DNA of 64,000 nucleotides from Nocardioides faecalis (GTDB lineage Bacteria; Actinomycetota; Actinomycetes; Propionibacteriales; Nocardioidaceae): the NCBI RefSeq assembly GCF_018388425.1, contig NZ_CP074406.1:1922001-1986000 (forward strand). The letters are read 5' to 3'. Positions 49,862 through 58,365 of the stretch are shown piece after piece; position 1 is the first letter of the stretch; each line of letters begins with the position of its first letter. The notes under the pieces were generated by a model that saw only the letters and a list, made by a program, of their open reading frames with translations, was not told where the DNA came from and searched no databases. The position numbers and the translations under genes are program-made.

Positions 49862-50179
49862 CCATTTCTGGGAGCCATTGCCCATAACAACGCTTACGCT
49901 CTCGTCAGGCGACGCTCTCTCCGCCGTGTGGACCCCACATCCGCGCGCGGCACGCCCCCGGGAGCCGCCGGCGACGGCGCCCCGTTCCCGCCCACCCCCA
50001 GCGGCGAGGAGCGGGGTGCCGTTCAGCATCGGGGCTTACGCTCGAAGAGCGGTGCTTGCTGGGAGCCGAGGCCTGGCCACGGGCCCCACACAACCGTGCC
50101 GGGCTGTCCCCCTGAGGTTCGCCGGCCGCCGCAGCGCCCCGTCCGCCTCGGCGGGCGGGGCGCCCTCAGGTCCGCGTGC
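49851..50179. other. 329-bp gap between convergent tetR and minus-strand genes
   Basis: No convincing coding sequence on either strand. The left 60 bp are less GC-rich and follow a CRP-like site. Two words recur: CTGGGAGCC (49868-49876, 50058-50066) and GCTTACGCTC (49892-49901, 50034-50043). The right end contains the nested hairpin at 50111-50170. Could harbour a small RNA; nothing proves it. Confidence 0.4.
50111..50170. terminator. Nested GC-rich hairpin
   Basis: Outer CCTGAGG (50111-50117) pairs with CCTCAGG (50164-50170), and an inner 13-bp stem lies at 50135-50147/50150-50162 (one wobble). No T-tract. Likely bidirectional terminator between convergent genes. Confidence 0.55.
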
Positions 50180-50647
50180 TCAGGTCCGGGTCAGCAGGAA
50201 CGGCGTGCCGCCGGTCCGGCGCAGGCCGGGCAGGTCGACGAACGTCATGCCCAGGATCGTGCCGTCGGGCAGTACCCGCAGCTCATCGCGCACCCACGGC
50301 CACGGCCGCGGCGACTCCTTGGGATAGGTCACCACCAGCGCCGGCAGGTCGTCGGCCAGCGACACCCCGAGCTGCACCTGCATCGGCAGCGTCTCGACGA
50401 GCTCCCCAGTGGAGCCACCAGTGGAGTGGCCGGGGGAGCGCAGCAGGTTCACGCCGGTGACGCTCGCGCCCTCACGGCGGAACCGCTTGCCGTACCAGCG
50501 CGGCAGGCCGATCAGCCCCAGCCCGCGCGGCGCGACGGTGCGCAGCGGAGCCACGAACGACGCGCGCAGGTCGCCGACGACCTCCTCGGGGGCCGGCGGG
50601 ACCAGGCCGGACCAGGCGCGGCGCAGGGAAAGGACGGTGTAGGTCAT
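50180..50647 (-). CDS. Conserved hypothetical protein coupled to GMC oxidoreductase
   Basis: 155 residues; no domain recognised. No signal peptide or TM. Reads MTYTVLSLRRAWSGLVPP... with an Arg/Pro-rich middle and a beta-rich C-terminus ending FVDLPGLRRTGGTPFLLTRT. It starts on the last base of the GMC gene stop (TGATG), so it is co-translated with it. May be a small partner or product-binding protein for the oxidase; unproven. Confidence 0.8.
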   Translation of the reverse strand: MTYTVLSLRRAWSGLVPPAPEEVVGDLRASFVAPLRTVAPRGLGLIGLPRWYGKRFRREGASVTGVNLLRSPGHSTGGSTGELVETLPMQVQLGVSLADDLPALVVTYPKESPRPWPWVRDELRVLPDGTILGMTFVDLPGLRRTGGTPFLLTRT

Positions 50648-52311
50648 CAGACCTCCTCGAGGCTGAGGCGGCTGGCAGGGCGGGCGTCGATCGGCTCCCG
50701 GCGCACGGCGTCCCCGGCCGCGGCGGGGAAGCGGGCGGCGAACCGCTCGGCGAGCGCGGTGATGGTCAGCGACGGGTTCACCCCCAGGTTGGCGGGGATG
50801 ACGCTGGCGTCCATCACGTAGAGGCCGGGGTGGCCGTGCACCTCGTGGTCGGCGTCGACGACGCCGGTGGCGGCGTCGGGGCCCATCACGGCGCCGCCGA
50901 GGATGTGCGCGGTGACCGACAGCCCGCCGACGGACTCGCCGAGCAGGTTCAGCGGCCGCCCGCCCGAGGCCTCGGCGAAGGCCCGGGTCACCGCGTTGGC
51001 CACGGGCAGGTAGCTCGGCGGCCGGACCCCCTCGGTGAGCCGGGAGCGCAGCACCCGGCGCCAGGGCCGCACCGGGGAGCGGCGCAGGTCCAACGCCAGC
51101 TCGCTGTCGTGGTGCTGCATGGTGGTCAGCACGGTGAGACGGCGCAGGAACCCGCGGGCGCCGACCAGCCGGGCCTGCGCGTCGGGCCGGGCCAGGATCC
51201 GGCCCAGCGTGCGCCGAGCCCGGCGCCCGGGACGCTCGTCGTCGACCAGGGGGCCGAGCTGCAGCCGCATGTGCCAGCCGCCGATGTAGCGGTTCTGGGT
51301 GGTGTGGGTGCGCTCGTCGGGATGGAAGTCGCTGGAGATCGTCGGTCCGCGGGACAGGTCGGCGCCGGGCGGCTGCAGGATCGCGGTCAGCGCCTCGGAG
51401 TTGGTGCGCACCCCACGGCCCAGCAGCGGCGAGACGTGCGGCAGCGTGCCGAGCTCGTCGCGGCAGCGGTGCAGCAGCTCGACGGTGCCGAGCACGCCGG
51501 CGGCCAGCACCACCTTGCGGGCGCGGACCTCCTGCTCGCCCGCACCGCGTCGCCATGGGTGCCGGGTGCGCAGCAGGTAGCCGCCGTCGGGCAGCGGCGC
51601 GATGCTGTGCACCTCCTGCTCGGCGCGGATCTCGGCGCCGTACCGCTCGGCGAGGTGCAGGTAGTTGCGGGTCAGCTGGTTCTTGGACCCGTAGGGGCAG
51701 CCCAGCAGGCACTCCCCGCACAGCCGGCACCCGGTGCGCTCGGGCCCCTCGCCGCCGAAGAACGGGTCGGGCTCGCGCACGCCCTCGCGGCCGAAGTGGA
51801 TCGCCAGCGGCACCGGGCCGTACGTCGACTCCGCTCCCATGCTGCGCGCAGCCGCCTCGAGGTGCTCGTCCATCGGCCCGCGGTGCGGGCTCCTCACCCG
51901 GCCCAGCATCCGACCGGCGCGGGCGAGGTGGGGCGCCAGCTCGGCGCGCCAGTCCACCCCGAGGCGCCGCATCGCGGGGGCTGTGTAGAAGTCCTCGCCG
52001 GGCTCCAGCAGCACCCCGGCCCACACGATCGAGCCGCCGCCGACGCCGGTGCCGCCGATGATCGCCATGTGCCGGAAGATGCGCTGCCAGAAGAAGCCGC
52101 GCATGCCGGCCGCGGGTGCCCACAGGTAGCCGCGCGGGTCGCGGCGGGCCTTCAGCAGGTCGTCGTCGCTGAGCCGGCGGCCCTTCTCCAGCACGAGCAC
52201 CTGGTGTCCGGCCTCGGTCAGGCGCAGCGCGCTGGCGGCGCCGCCGAAGCCGCTGCCGACCACGACGACATCCGCGTCGAAACCGTCAGCACGGGTGCGT
52301 GGGTGGGTCAT
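50647..52311 (-). CDS. GMC oxidoreductase with ferredoxin-like four-Cys motif
   Basis: 554 residues. FAD motif VVVGSGFGGAASALRL (~16-31), GGTGVGGGS (~86-94), and C-terminal GMC block NPSLTITALAERFA. In the substrate domain Cys195, Cys198, Cys201 and Cys205 form CxxCxxCxxxCP, which looks like a [4Fe-4S] ligand set, as in ChoD-type cholesterol oxidase relatives. Oxidises a hydroxyl group, plausibly on a sterol or terpenoid. TAGCCT sits 8 nt upstream of ATG 52311. Confidence 0.9.
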   Translation of the reverse strand: MTHPRTRADGFDADVVVVGSGFGGAASALRLTEAGHQVLVLEKGRRLSDDDLLKARRDPRGYLWAPAAGMRGFFWQRIFRHMAIIGGTGVGGGSIVWAGVLLEPGEDFYTAPAMRRLGVDWRAELAPHLARAGRMLGRVRSPHRGPMDEHLEAAARSMGAESTYGPVPLAIHFGREGVREPDPFFGGEGPERTGCRLCGECLLGCPYGSKNQLTRNYLHLAERYGAEIRAEQEVHSIAPLPDGGYLLRTRHPWRRGAGEQEVRARKVVLAAGVLGTVELLHRCRDELGTLPHVSPLLGRGVRTNSEALTAILQPPGADLSRGPTISSDFHPDERTHTTQNRYIGGWHMRLQLGPLVDDERPGRRARRTLGRILARPDAQARLVGARGFLRRLTVLTTMQHHDSELALDLRRSPVRPWRRVLRSRLTEGVRPPSYLPVANAVTRAFAEASGGRPLNLLGESVGGLSVTAHILGGAVMGPDAATGVVDADHEVHGHPGLYVMDASVIPANLGVNPSLTITALAERFAARFPAAAGDAVRREPIDARPASRLSLEEV

Positions 52312-52319
52312 GGCGCGGA

Positions 52320-52325
52320 AGGCTA
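52320..52325 (-). promoter_or_regulatory. -10 element TAGCCT of the GMC gene
   Basis: Minus-strand TAGCCT, 8 nt before ATG 52311. Confidence 0.55.
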
Positions 52326-52366
52326 GTGCGCACCTCCGCGTGGCCGCCCAGGAAGGGTGGTCCCGG

Positions 52367-53431
52367 TCACGCTCGGCGCGCGGCGCGCGGCGTACGGCCC
52401 GTCCAACGCCGGTAGGCCACCACGAAGCTCGACGCCTCGGCGTACCCCAGTCGGTGCGCGACCTCGTCCAGGTGCAGCCGCCGGTCGGCCAGCAGCTCCT
52501 CGGCGGCGGCGGCACGCACGTCGTCCAGCAGCGCCCGGTAGGTGGTCCCGGCCTCGGTGAGGCGGCGGCGCAGCGACCGCTCGCTCAACCCCAGCGCGCT
52601 GGCCACCTGGTCCATGGGCGCACCGTCCTCGAGGCGCTGAGCGATGAGGATCCGCGCGTGCTCGGTGATCCCGTGCCGGCTGCGCCGCGGCGAGACCAGC
52701 TCGCGGCACATCTGCTCGGCGAACGCGAAGGCATGTGCGTTGGCCTGCGGCAGCGGCCGGGCGAACCAGGAGGCGTCCAGGCCGATCCAGGCGCGGGCAC
52801 CGCCGGGCTCCCAGGCGGGCGCGACCCCGAACGCGGCCCGGTGCTCCCCGACGTCCGGGGCGGGGTCGAAGGGCAGCACCACGCGCTCGGCCCGGGGCTC
52901 GCCGCCGGCGATCTCGCGGAACACCGTCCAGATGGCCGCCAGGTCCCGCTCGACCAGGAAGCGTCGTACGTCGGCGGGCACGCCGCGGTCGTCGACGGCG
53001 ATCCGCACCCGCTCGCCGTCGAGCACCGCCGAGGGCGTGGTGAAGGAGAAGCTGAGGTCCAGGAAGCGCAGCGTCAGGTTCGCCGCGTCCGCCAGCGTGG
53101 GGCTGCTCATCAGCGCGAACCCCAGCGGGCCGAAGGTGGAGGCGTGGTAGCGGGCACCGACCCGGATGCCGGTCATCCGCGGCACGCCTGCGATCAGGTT
53201 GCGCACCACCCGCAGCTCCTGGTCGGCGGTGACCTCGCGCTGGTGGTCGGCGAGGTCCTTGACCGTCAGCCCGCTGCCGAGCAGCAGTCGGTCGCCCGGG
53301 ACTCCGGCCTCGACCCCGACCTGCACGAGCAGCGCGGTGCCGGCCGCCTGGCGGGGGAAGTCCCAGTCCCGGGTCACGGCCGGCTCGAAGGCCACCGGCA
53401 TCGAGCCCGGTCCGGGCGACGTCGTCGTCAT
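52367..53431 (-). CDS. AraC-family regulator (arabinose-binding-type N-domain)
   Basis: 354 residues. N-terminal ~200 residues resemble the Arabinose_bd-type sensor of OruR/ArgR-like AraC proteins; the C-terminal ~100 residues hold two HTH motifs (MDQVASALGLSERSLRRRLTEAG and LDEVAHRLGYAEASSFVVAYRRW). Lies between the GMC gene on the same strand and the divergent monooxygenase-GMC operon, so it probably controls one or both. Start ATG 53431, CATAAT hexamer 7 nt upstream. Confidence 0.92.
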   Translation of the reverse strand: MTTTSPGPGSMPVAFEPAVTRDWDFPRQAAGTALLVQVGVEAGVPGDRLLLGSGLTVKDLADHQREVTADQELRVVRNLIAGVPRMTGIRVGARYHASTFGPLGFALMSSPTLADAANLTLRFLDLSFSFTTPSAVLDGERVRIAVDDRGVPADVRRFLVERDLAAIWTVFREIAGGEPRAERVVLPFDPAPDVGEHRAAFGVAPAWEPGGARAWIGLDASWFARPLPQANAHAFAFAEQMCRELVSPRRSRHGITEHARILIAQRLEDGAPMDQVASALGLSERSLRRRLTEAGTTYRALLDDVRAAAAEELLADRRLHLDEVAHRLGYAEASSFVVAYRRWTGRTPRAARRA

Positions 53432-53438
53432 GGCCGGA

Positions 53439-53494
53439 ATTATGGATCGCCTGGCCGCGCGTCGCTGGTGCCGGGGTCGGCGAGTTCCTAGTTT
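53439..53494. promoter_or_regulatory. Divergent -10 elements for araC and the monooxygenase operon
   Basis: Minus-strand CATAAT (53439-53444) is 7 nt before ATG 53431; plus-strand TAGTTT (53489-53494) is 7 nt before ATG 53502. Confidence 0.55.
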
Positions 53495-53501
53495 GTCCGC
53501 T

Positions 53502-55001
53502 ATGAAGCAGACCACAGCACCGTCGGTGATCATCATCGGCGCCGGGTTCGGCGGCCTGGCCACCGCGCACCACCTGCGCACCGCGGGCGTCCGCGACATC
53601 ACCATCCTCGAGCGGGCCGACGACGTCGGCGGCGTGTGGCGCGACAACACCTACCCGGGGGCGGCCTGCGACGTGCCGTCGGTGCTGTACTCCTGGTCGT
53701 TCGCGCCCAAGCACGACTGGAGCCACCGCTACGCCCGGCAGGGCGAGATCCACCGCTACATCCGTGAGCACGCGCAGAGCAGCGGCCTGCTCGACCTGGT
53801 GCGCACCAACGCCGAGGTCGCCGGCGCCGACTGGGACGCCGACACCGCGCAGTGGGTGGTCCGCCTCGCCGACGGCGAGGAGCTGCGCAGCGACGTGCTG
53901 ATCTCCGCGGTCGGCCAGCTCTCGCGGCCCGCGATCCCCAAGATCCCCGGGCTGGAGAGCTTCACCGGCCCGTCCTTCCACTCCGCGACGTGGGACCACG
54001 ACGTCGACCTGACGGGCAAGCGGGTCGGTGTCATCGGCACCGGCGCTTCGGCGATCCAGTTCGTGCCGGCCATCGCGCCGAAGGTCGGGGAGATGACGGT
54101 CTTCCAGCGCTCCGCGCCGTACGTCGTCCCGAAGCCGGACGGCACCTACTCCGCCCGTTCGCTGCGCCGCTTCGCTCGCTTCCCGCAGATGCACGGCGTG
54201 ACCCGCAAGGCGGTCTTCCACCTCACCGAGCAGCTGAACAAGACCCTCGACGACAACGGCCGGCTCGCCGACCTGCTCACCAAGGCCTGGCAGGCGCACC
54301 TGCGGCTGCAGATCAAGGACCCGGCGCTGCGGGCCAAGCTGGTCCCCGACTACGACCTGGGCTGCAAGCGGCTGCTGTTCTCCAACGACTGGTACCCGGC
54401 GCTGGCGCGCGAGAACGTCGACGTCGTCACCGACTCCATCACCGCGGTGGAGCCGGGCGGGATCCGCACCGCCGACGGCACGCTGCACGAGGTCGACGTG
54501 CTGATCCACGGCACCGGTTTCGCAGCCACCGAGTTCCTCGCCCCGATGCGGATCACCGGCCCGGGCGGTGCGGACCTGCACGAGTACTGGGCCGAGGGCG
54601 GCACCCGGGCGCACCTGGGCATCTCGGTGCCGAAGTTCCCCAACTTCTTCATCCTCTACGGCCCCAACACCAACCTCGGCGGCAGCTCGATCTTGGGCAT
54701 GCTCGAGGCGCAGGCCGGCTACATCAGCCAGGCCGTGCGGCAGATCGGGCAGACCGGGGAGCCGATCGCCGTCCGCGAGCAGCCGGCCAGGGCGTACGAC
54801 GACGAGATCCAGTCCCGCCTCGCCTCCAGCGTGTGGACCACCTGCGCCAGCTGGTACCGCGAGGCCAGCGGCCGGATCAGCACCAACTGGCCCGGCACGG
54901 TCGCGGAGTACCAGCGCCGCACCTCCCGCTTCGACGCCGCCGAGTTCGAGCAGGTGGGCGCCGTCGGCACCGGCGACCCGGCAGCGACGGCGGCCCGGTG
55001 A
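53502..55001 (+). CDS. Baeyer-Villiger-type flavin monooxygenase
   Basis: 499 residues. FAD motif IIIGAGFGGLATAHHL (~9-24), NADPH motif VIGTGASAIQFVPA (~178-191), and between them SFTGPSFHSATWDHD, which matches the BVMO fingerprint FxGxxxHxxxW. Also WRDNTYPGAACDVPS, typical of CzcO/cyclohexanone-type enzymes. Converts ketones to esters or lactones. Overlaps the GMC gene by 4 nt, so the pair could oxidise an alcohol to a ketone and then insert oxygen. Confidence 0.92.
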   Translation: MKQTTAPSVIIIGAGFGGLATAHHLRTAGVRDITILERADDVGGVWRDNTYPGAACDVPSVLYSWSFAPKHDWSHRYARQGEIHRYIREHAQSSGLLDLVRTNAEVAGADWDADTAQWVVRLADGEELRSDVLISAVGQLSRPAIPKIPGLESFTGPSFHSATWDHDVDLTGKRVGVIGTGASAIQFVPAIAPKVGEMTVFQRSAPYVVPKPDGTYSARSLRRFARFPQMHGVTRKAVFHLTEQLNKTLDDNGRLADLLTKAWQAHLRLQIKDPALRAKLVPDYDLGCKRLLFSNDWYPALARENVDVVTDSITAVEPGGIRTADGTLHEVDVLIHGTGFAATEFLAPMRITGPGGADLHEYWAEGGTRAHLGISVPKFPNFFILYGPNTNLGGSSILGMLEAQAGYISQAVRQIGQTGEPIAVREQPARAYDDEIQSRLASSVWTTCASWYREASGRISTNWPGTVAEYQRRTSRFDAAEFEQVGAVGTGDPAATAAR

Positions 55002-56689
55002 CCCACTACGACGTCGTCGTCGTCGGCTCGGGCTTCGGCGGCAGCGTCACCGCGCTGCGCCTGTCGGAGAAGGGCTACAAGGTCGGCGTGCTGGAGGCCG
55101 GTCGCCGCTTCGCCGACGACGAGCTGCCGACCACGTCGTGGAAGCTGCGCGACTACGTGTTCAACCCCGTGCTCGGCTGCTACGGCCTGCTGCGGATGGC
55201 GCTGCTCAAGGACGTCGTCGTGCTCTCCGGCGCCGGTGTGGGCGGCGGGTCGCTGGTCTATGCCAACACCCTCTACCAGCCGCCGAAGGCCTTCTTCGAC
55301 GACCCGCACTGGTCGCACGTCACCGACTGGGCCGACGAGCTCACGCCGTACTACGACCAGGCGCGGCGGATGCTCGGAGTCGCCACCTACCCGCACATGT
55401 CGCCCTCGGACCACGTGATGAAGGCGGTCGCCGAGAAGATGGGGGTCGGCGACACGTTCGGTCCCACCGACGTGGGCGTGCTGTTCGGGGCGCAGCCCGG
55501 CGAGCGGGTCGCGGACCCGTACTTCGGCGGCGCCGGTCCCGAGCGGACCACCTGCACCGACTGCGGTGCCTGCATGACCGGCTGCCGGGTGGGGGCGAAG
55601 AACACCACGGTGAAGAACTACCTCTACCTGGCCGAGAAGGCCGGCGCCGAGGTGCACCCGCTGACCACGGTCGTCGACGTGCGCCCCCGCCCCGGCGGTG
55701 GGTACGACGTCCGCACCCGCCGCACCAACGGCAAGCTGCGTCAGGACCGGCAGACGTTCACCGCCGACCAGGTGGTGTTCTCCGCCGCCGCGCTGGGCAC
55801 GCAGCGGCTGCTGCACCGGCTCAAGGACCGGGGCAGCCTGCCCCGGATCTCGCCACGGCTGGGCGCGCTGACCCGCACCAACTCCGAGGCGATCATCTCG
55901 GTGCGCGCCCGCGGCAGCGACGTCGACTACTCCCGCGGGGTGGCGATCACGTCGTCCATCCACGTCGACGAGCACACCCACGTCGAGCCCGTGCGCTACG
56001 GCCGCGGCAGCAACCTGCTCGGCCTGATGCAGGCGATCCTCACCGACATGCCGACCGGACGCACGTCGCGCCTGGCGGCCGGGGGGGGACAGATGTGGCG
56101 CCACCGCCGCGACCTGGTGAAGCTGCACGACCCCCGGCACTGGTCGGAGGAGAGCATCGTGCTGCTGGTCATGCAGAGCCTCGACAACTCGCTGAGCACC
56201 TACCTCAAGCGGCGCCCCTGGGGCAAGGTGCTCACCACCCGGCAGGGCATCGGGGAGGCCAACCCGGTGTGGATCCCGCAGGCGCACCAGACGGCGCGCG
56301 CCGTCGGCGAGGAGATGGACGGCATCCCGGGCGGCACGTGGGCCGACCTGGTGAACATCCCGATGACGGGCCACCTGGTCGGCGGCTGCCCGATCGGCAC
56401 GACCGCGGAGAAGGGCGTCATCGACCCCTACCACCGGCTGCACGGTTACGCGGGCCTGCACGTCATCGACGGCTCCGCGGTCGCAGCCAACCTGGGAGTC
56501 AACCCCTCACTGACCATCACCGCGATGTCGGAGCGTGCGGTGGCGATGTGGCCGAACAAGGGGGAGCCCGATCCGCGGCCCGCACCGGGCGAGGAGTACC
56601 GACGCATCGCGCCGGTGGCACCGCGGAGCCCCGCCGTGCCACCGTCCGCACCGGCCGCCTACCGGCTGCCCGTGGTCGGGGTCAGCTGA
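54998..56689 (+). CDS. GMC oxidoreductase, ChoD-like, with four-Cys motif
   Basis: 563 residues from GTG 54998. FAD motif VVVGSGFGGSVTALRL (~6-21), GAGVGGGSLVYANT, and Cys186, Cys189, Cys192 and Cys196 forming CxxCxxCxxxC in CTDCGACMTGC. C-terminal GCPIGTT and NPSLTITAMSERAV are GMC hallmarks. Resembles mycobacterial ChoD-type cholesterol oxidases. Coupled to the BVMO gene; AraC regulator divergent. A ~50-residue Pro/Ala tail is disordered. Confidence 0.9.
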   Translation: MTHYDVVVVGSGFGGSVTALRLSEKGYKVGVLEAGRRFADDELPTTSWKLRDYVFNPVLGCYGLLRMALLKDVVVLSGAGVGGGSLVYANTLYQPPKAFFDDPHWSHVTDWADELTPYYDQARRMLGVATYPHMSPSDHVMKAVAEKMGVGDTFGPTDVGVLFGAQPGERVADPYFGGAGPERTTCTDCGACMTGCRVGAKNTTVKNYLYLAEKAGAEVHPLTTVVDVRPRPGGGYDVRTRRTNGKLRQDRQTFTADQVVFSAAALGTQRLLHRLKDRGSLPRISPRLGALTRTNSEAIISVRARGSDVDYSRGVAITSSIHVDEHTHVEPVRYGRGSNLLGLMQAILTDMPTGRTSRLAAGGGQMWRHRRDLVKLHDPRHWSEESIVLLVMQSLDNSLSTYLKRRPWGKVLTTRQGIGEANPVWIPQAHQTARAVGEEMDGIPGGTWADLVNIPMTGHLVGGCPIGTTAEKGVIDPYHRLHGYAGLHVIDGSAVAANLGVNPSLTITAMSERAVAMWPNKGEPDPRPAPGEEYRRIAPVAPRSPAVPPSAPAAYRLPVVGVS

Positions 56690-56770
56690 AGCCGCCTGGC
56701 GAGCATCGGCCAGCGCAAGGGCGGGCGTCGAGGTCCCACGGCAGGAGGGAGGCCGTGGGACCATGACGCC

Positions 56771-58108
56771 ATGGCCGACCCGACCGACCACGCCCCGCGC
56801 CCCGACGTCGCCGCCGAGGTCGTCGACCTGTGCCGGGACCTGATCCGGATCGACACCTCCAACTACGGCGACACCGAGGGCCCCGGGGAGCGCAAGGCCG
56901 CCGAGCACGTGGCCGCGCTGCTCGACGAGGTCGGCATCACCGCCGAGGTGATCGAGACCGCACCCGGGCGGGCGAACGTGCTCGCCCGCTGGGGCGGCGA
57001 GCCGCGCGGCGGCGCCCCGCGCGAGGACGCGATGCTGGTCCACGGCCACCTCGACGTCGTACCGGCGGCTGCCGAGGACTGGCAGGTGCACCCGTTCTCG
57101 GGCGAGGTCCGCGACGGCTACGTGTGGGGCCGCGGCGCCGTCGACATGAAGGACTTCGACGCGATGCTGCTCTCGGTGGTCCGGGCCCGCCAACGCGCCG
57201 GCCGGGTGCCGCAGCGGCCCGTCGTGCTGTGCTTCACCGCCGACGAGGAGGCCGGTGGGCACCAGGGCGCGGAGGTGCTGGTGCGCGAGCACCGGGAGTG
57301 GTTCGAGGGCTGCACCGAGGCGATCGGCGAGGTCGGTGGCTTCAGCACCACCGTGCGCGGACGCCGGCTCTACCTCATCGAGGCGGCCGAGAAGGGGATG
57401 GCCTGGATGCGGCTGACCGCGCGCGGCACCGCCGGGCACGGCTCGATGATCAACCGTGACAACGCCGTCACCCGCCTCGCCGGCGCGGTGGCCCGGATCG
57501 GGGCGCAGGAGTGGCCCGTGCAGCTGACCCCCGCGATGCAGACCCTGCTCGCGGCCGTCGCGGAGCTCGCCGGCACCGAGGCCACCCCCGAGAACGCCGA
57601 GGCGCTGGTCGAGGAGTTCGGGGGAGCGGCGCGGATGATCGGCGCCACCCTGCGCAACTCGGTCAACCCGACCATGCTGGGGGCCGGCTACAAGGTCAAC
57701 GTCATCCCCTCCGAGGCCACCGCGCACCTCGACGGCCGCTTCCTGCCCGGCTACGAGGACGAGTTCTTCGCGACCCTGGCGGAACTGGCCGGCGACGGCG
57801 TCGACATCGAGTTCCTCTCCCGCCAGGCCCCCTGGGAGACGCCGTACGACGGGGCGCTGGTCGATGCGATGACCGCCAGCCTGCTGGCCGAGGACCCCGA
57901 CGCACTCGTCGCGCCGTACCTGATGGGTGCGGGCACCGACGCCAAGCACTTCACCAAGCTCGGCATGCGCACCTATGGCTTCGCCCCGCTGCGGCTGCCC
58001 GACGACCTGGACTTCACCGCGCTGTTCCACGGCGTGGACGAGCGCGTGCCCGTCGACGCCCTGCAGTTCGGTGCCCGGGTCCTCGACGGGTTCCTGGACC
58101 GGGTCTGA
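56771..58108 (+). CDS. M20-family metallopeptidase
   Basis: 445 residues, ArgE/DapE/ACY1-like. Metal/catalytic residues: VHGHLDVVPA (His, Asp), GRGAVDMKD (bridging Asp), TADEEAGGHQG (Glu-Glu), and a late HGVDERV histidine. Cytosolic, no signal. Family members cleave N-acyl amino acids or dipeptides; the specific substrate is not evident. The start could be ATG 56771 (used) or ATG 56763 in another frame, which is discarded. Confidence 0.92.
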   Translation: MADPTDHAPRPDVAAEVVDLCRDLIRIDTSNYGDTEGPGERKAAEHVAALLDEVGITAEVIETAPGRANVLARWGGEPRGGAPREDAMLVHGHLDVVPAAAEDWQVHPFSGEVRDGYVWGRGAVDMKDFDAMLLSVVRARQRAGRVPQRPVVLCFTADEEAGGHQGAEVLVREHREWFEGCTEAIGEVGGFSTTVRGRRLYLIEAAEKGMAWMRLTARGTAGHGSMINRDNAVTRLAGAVARIGAQEWPVQLTPAMQTLLAAVAELAGTEATPENAEALVEEFGGAARMIGATLRNSVNPTMLGAGYKVNVIPSEATAHLDGRFLPGYEDEFFATLAELAGDGVDIEFLSRQAPWETPYDGALVDAMTASLLAEDPDALVAPYLMGAGTDAKHFTKLGMRTYGFAPLRLPDDLDFTALFHGVDERVPVDALQFGARVLDGFLDRV

Positions 58109-58131
58109 GGTGCGTCGCCGCTCAGGCCGTG

Positions 58132-58365
58132 TCAGGCGGTGCGCACCGCGCGGATGATCTTGCGGCGCAGCACCACCCGACGCTTGCCGTCGGGGCCGAT
58201 CTGCACCCGGTCCAGCTCCCAGCCACCGTGCTCGGCGCGCTCCACGAGCAGCCGGGTGACCATGTTGCGGGAGAAGTCGCGCTCGAAGGTGACCCGGTCG
58301 AACTCCCACTCCACCCCGCGGCCCAGGCCACGCATGATCCGGGGGCGCACGAGGTGGTGGCTCAT
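58132..58365 (-). CDS. DUF5703 family small protein
   Basis: 77 residues matching DUF5703: VEWEFDRVTFERDFSRN, then LLVERAEHGGWELDRVQIGPDGKRRVVLRRKIIRAV. Small, basic, soluble, restricted to actinobacteria, function unknown. ATG 58365 overlaps the aldo/keto reductase stop by 4 nt, so it is translated from the same message. An alternative in-frame ATG at 58335 would drop ten residues. Confidence 0.85.
   Translation of the reverse strand: MSHHLVRPRIMRGLGRGVEWEFDRVTFERDFSRNMVTRLLVERAEHGGWELDRVQIGPDGKRRVVLRRKIIRAVRTA

Noticed and set aside
49851..50110. Cobalamin or other riboswitch in the tetR-downstream gap
   Set aside because: No conserved riboswitch core could be matched and no gene starts downstream in a suitable position.
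49878..50327. Possible 149-residue protein in the gap after tetR
   Set aside because: Pro/Arg/Ala/Ser-rich with no motif, no Shine-Dalgarno or -10, and it runs into the antisense of a real gene.
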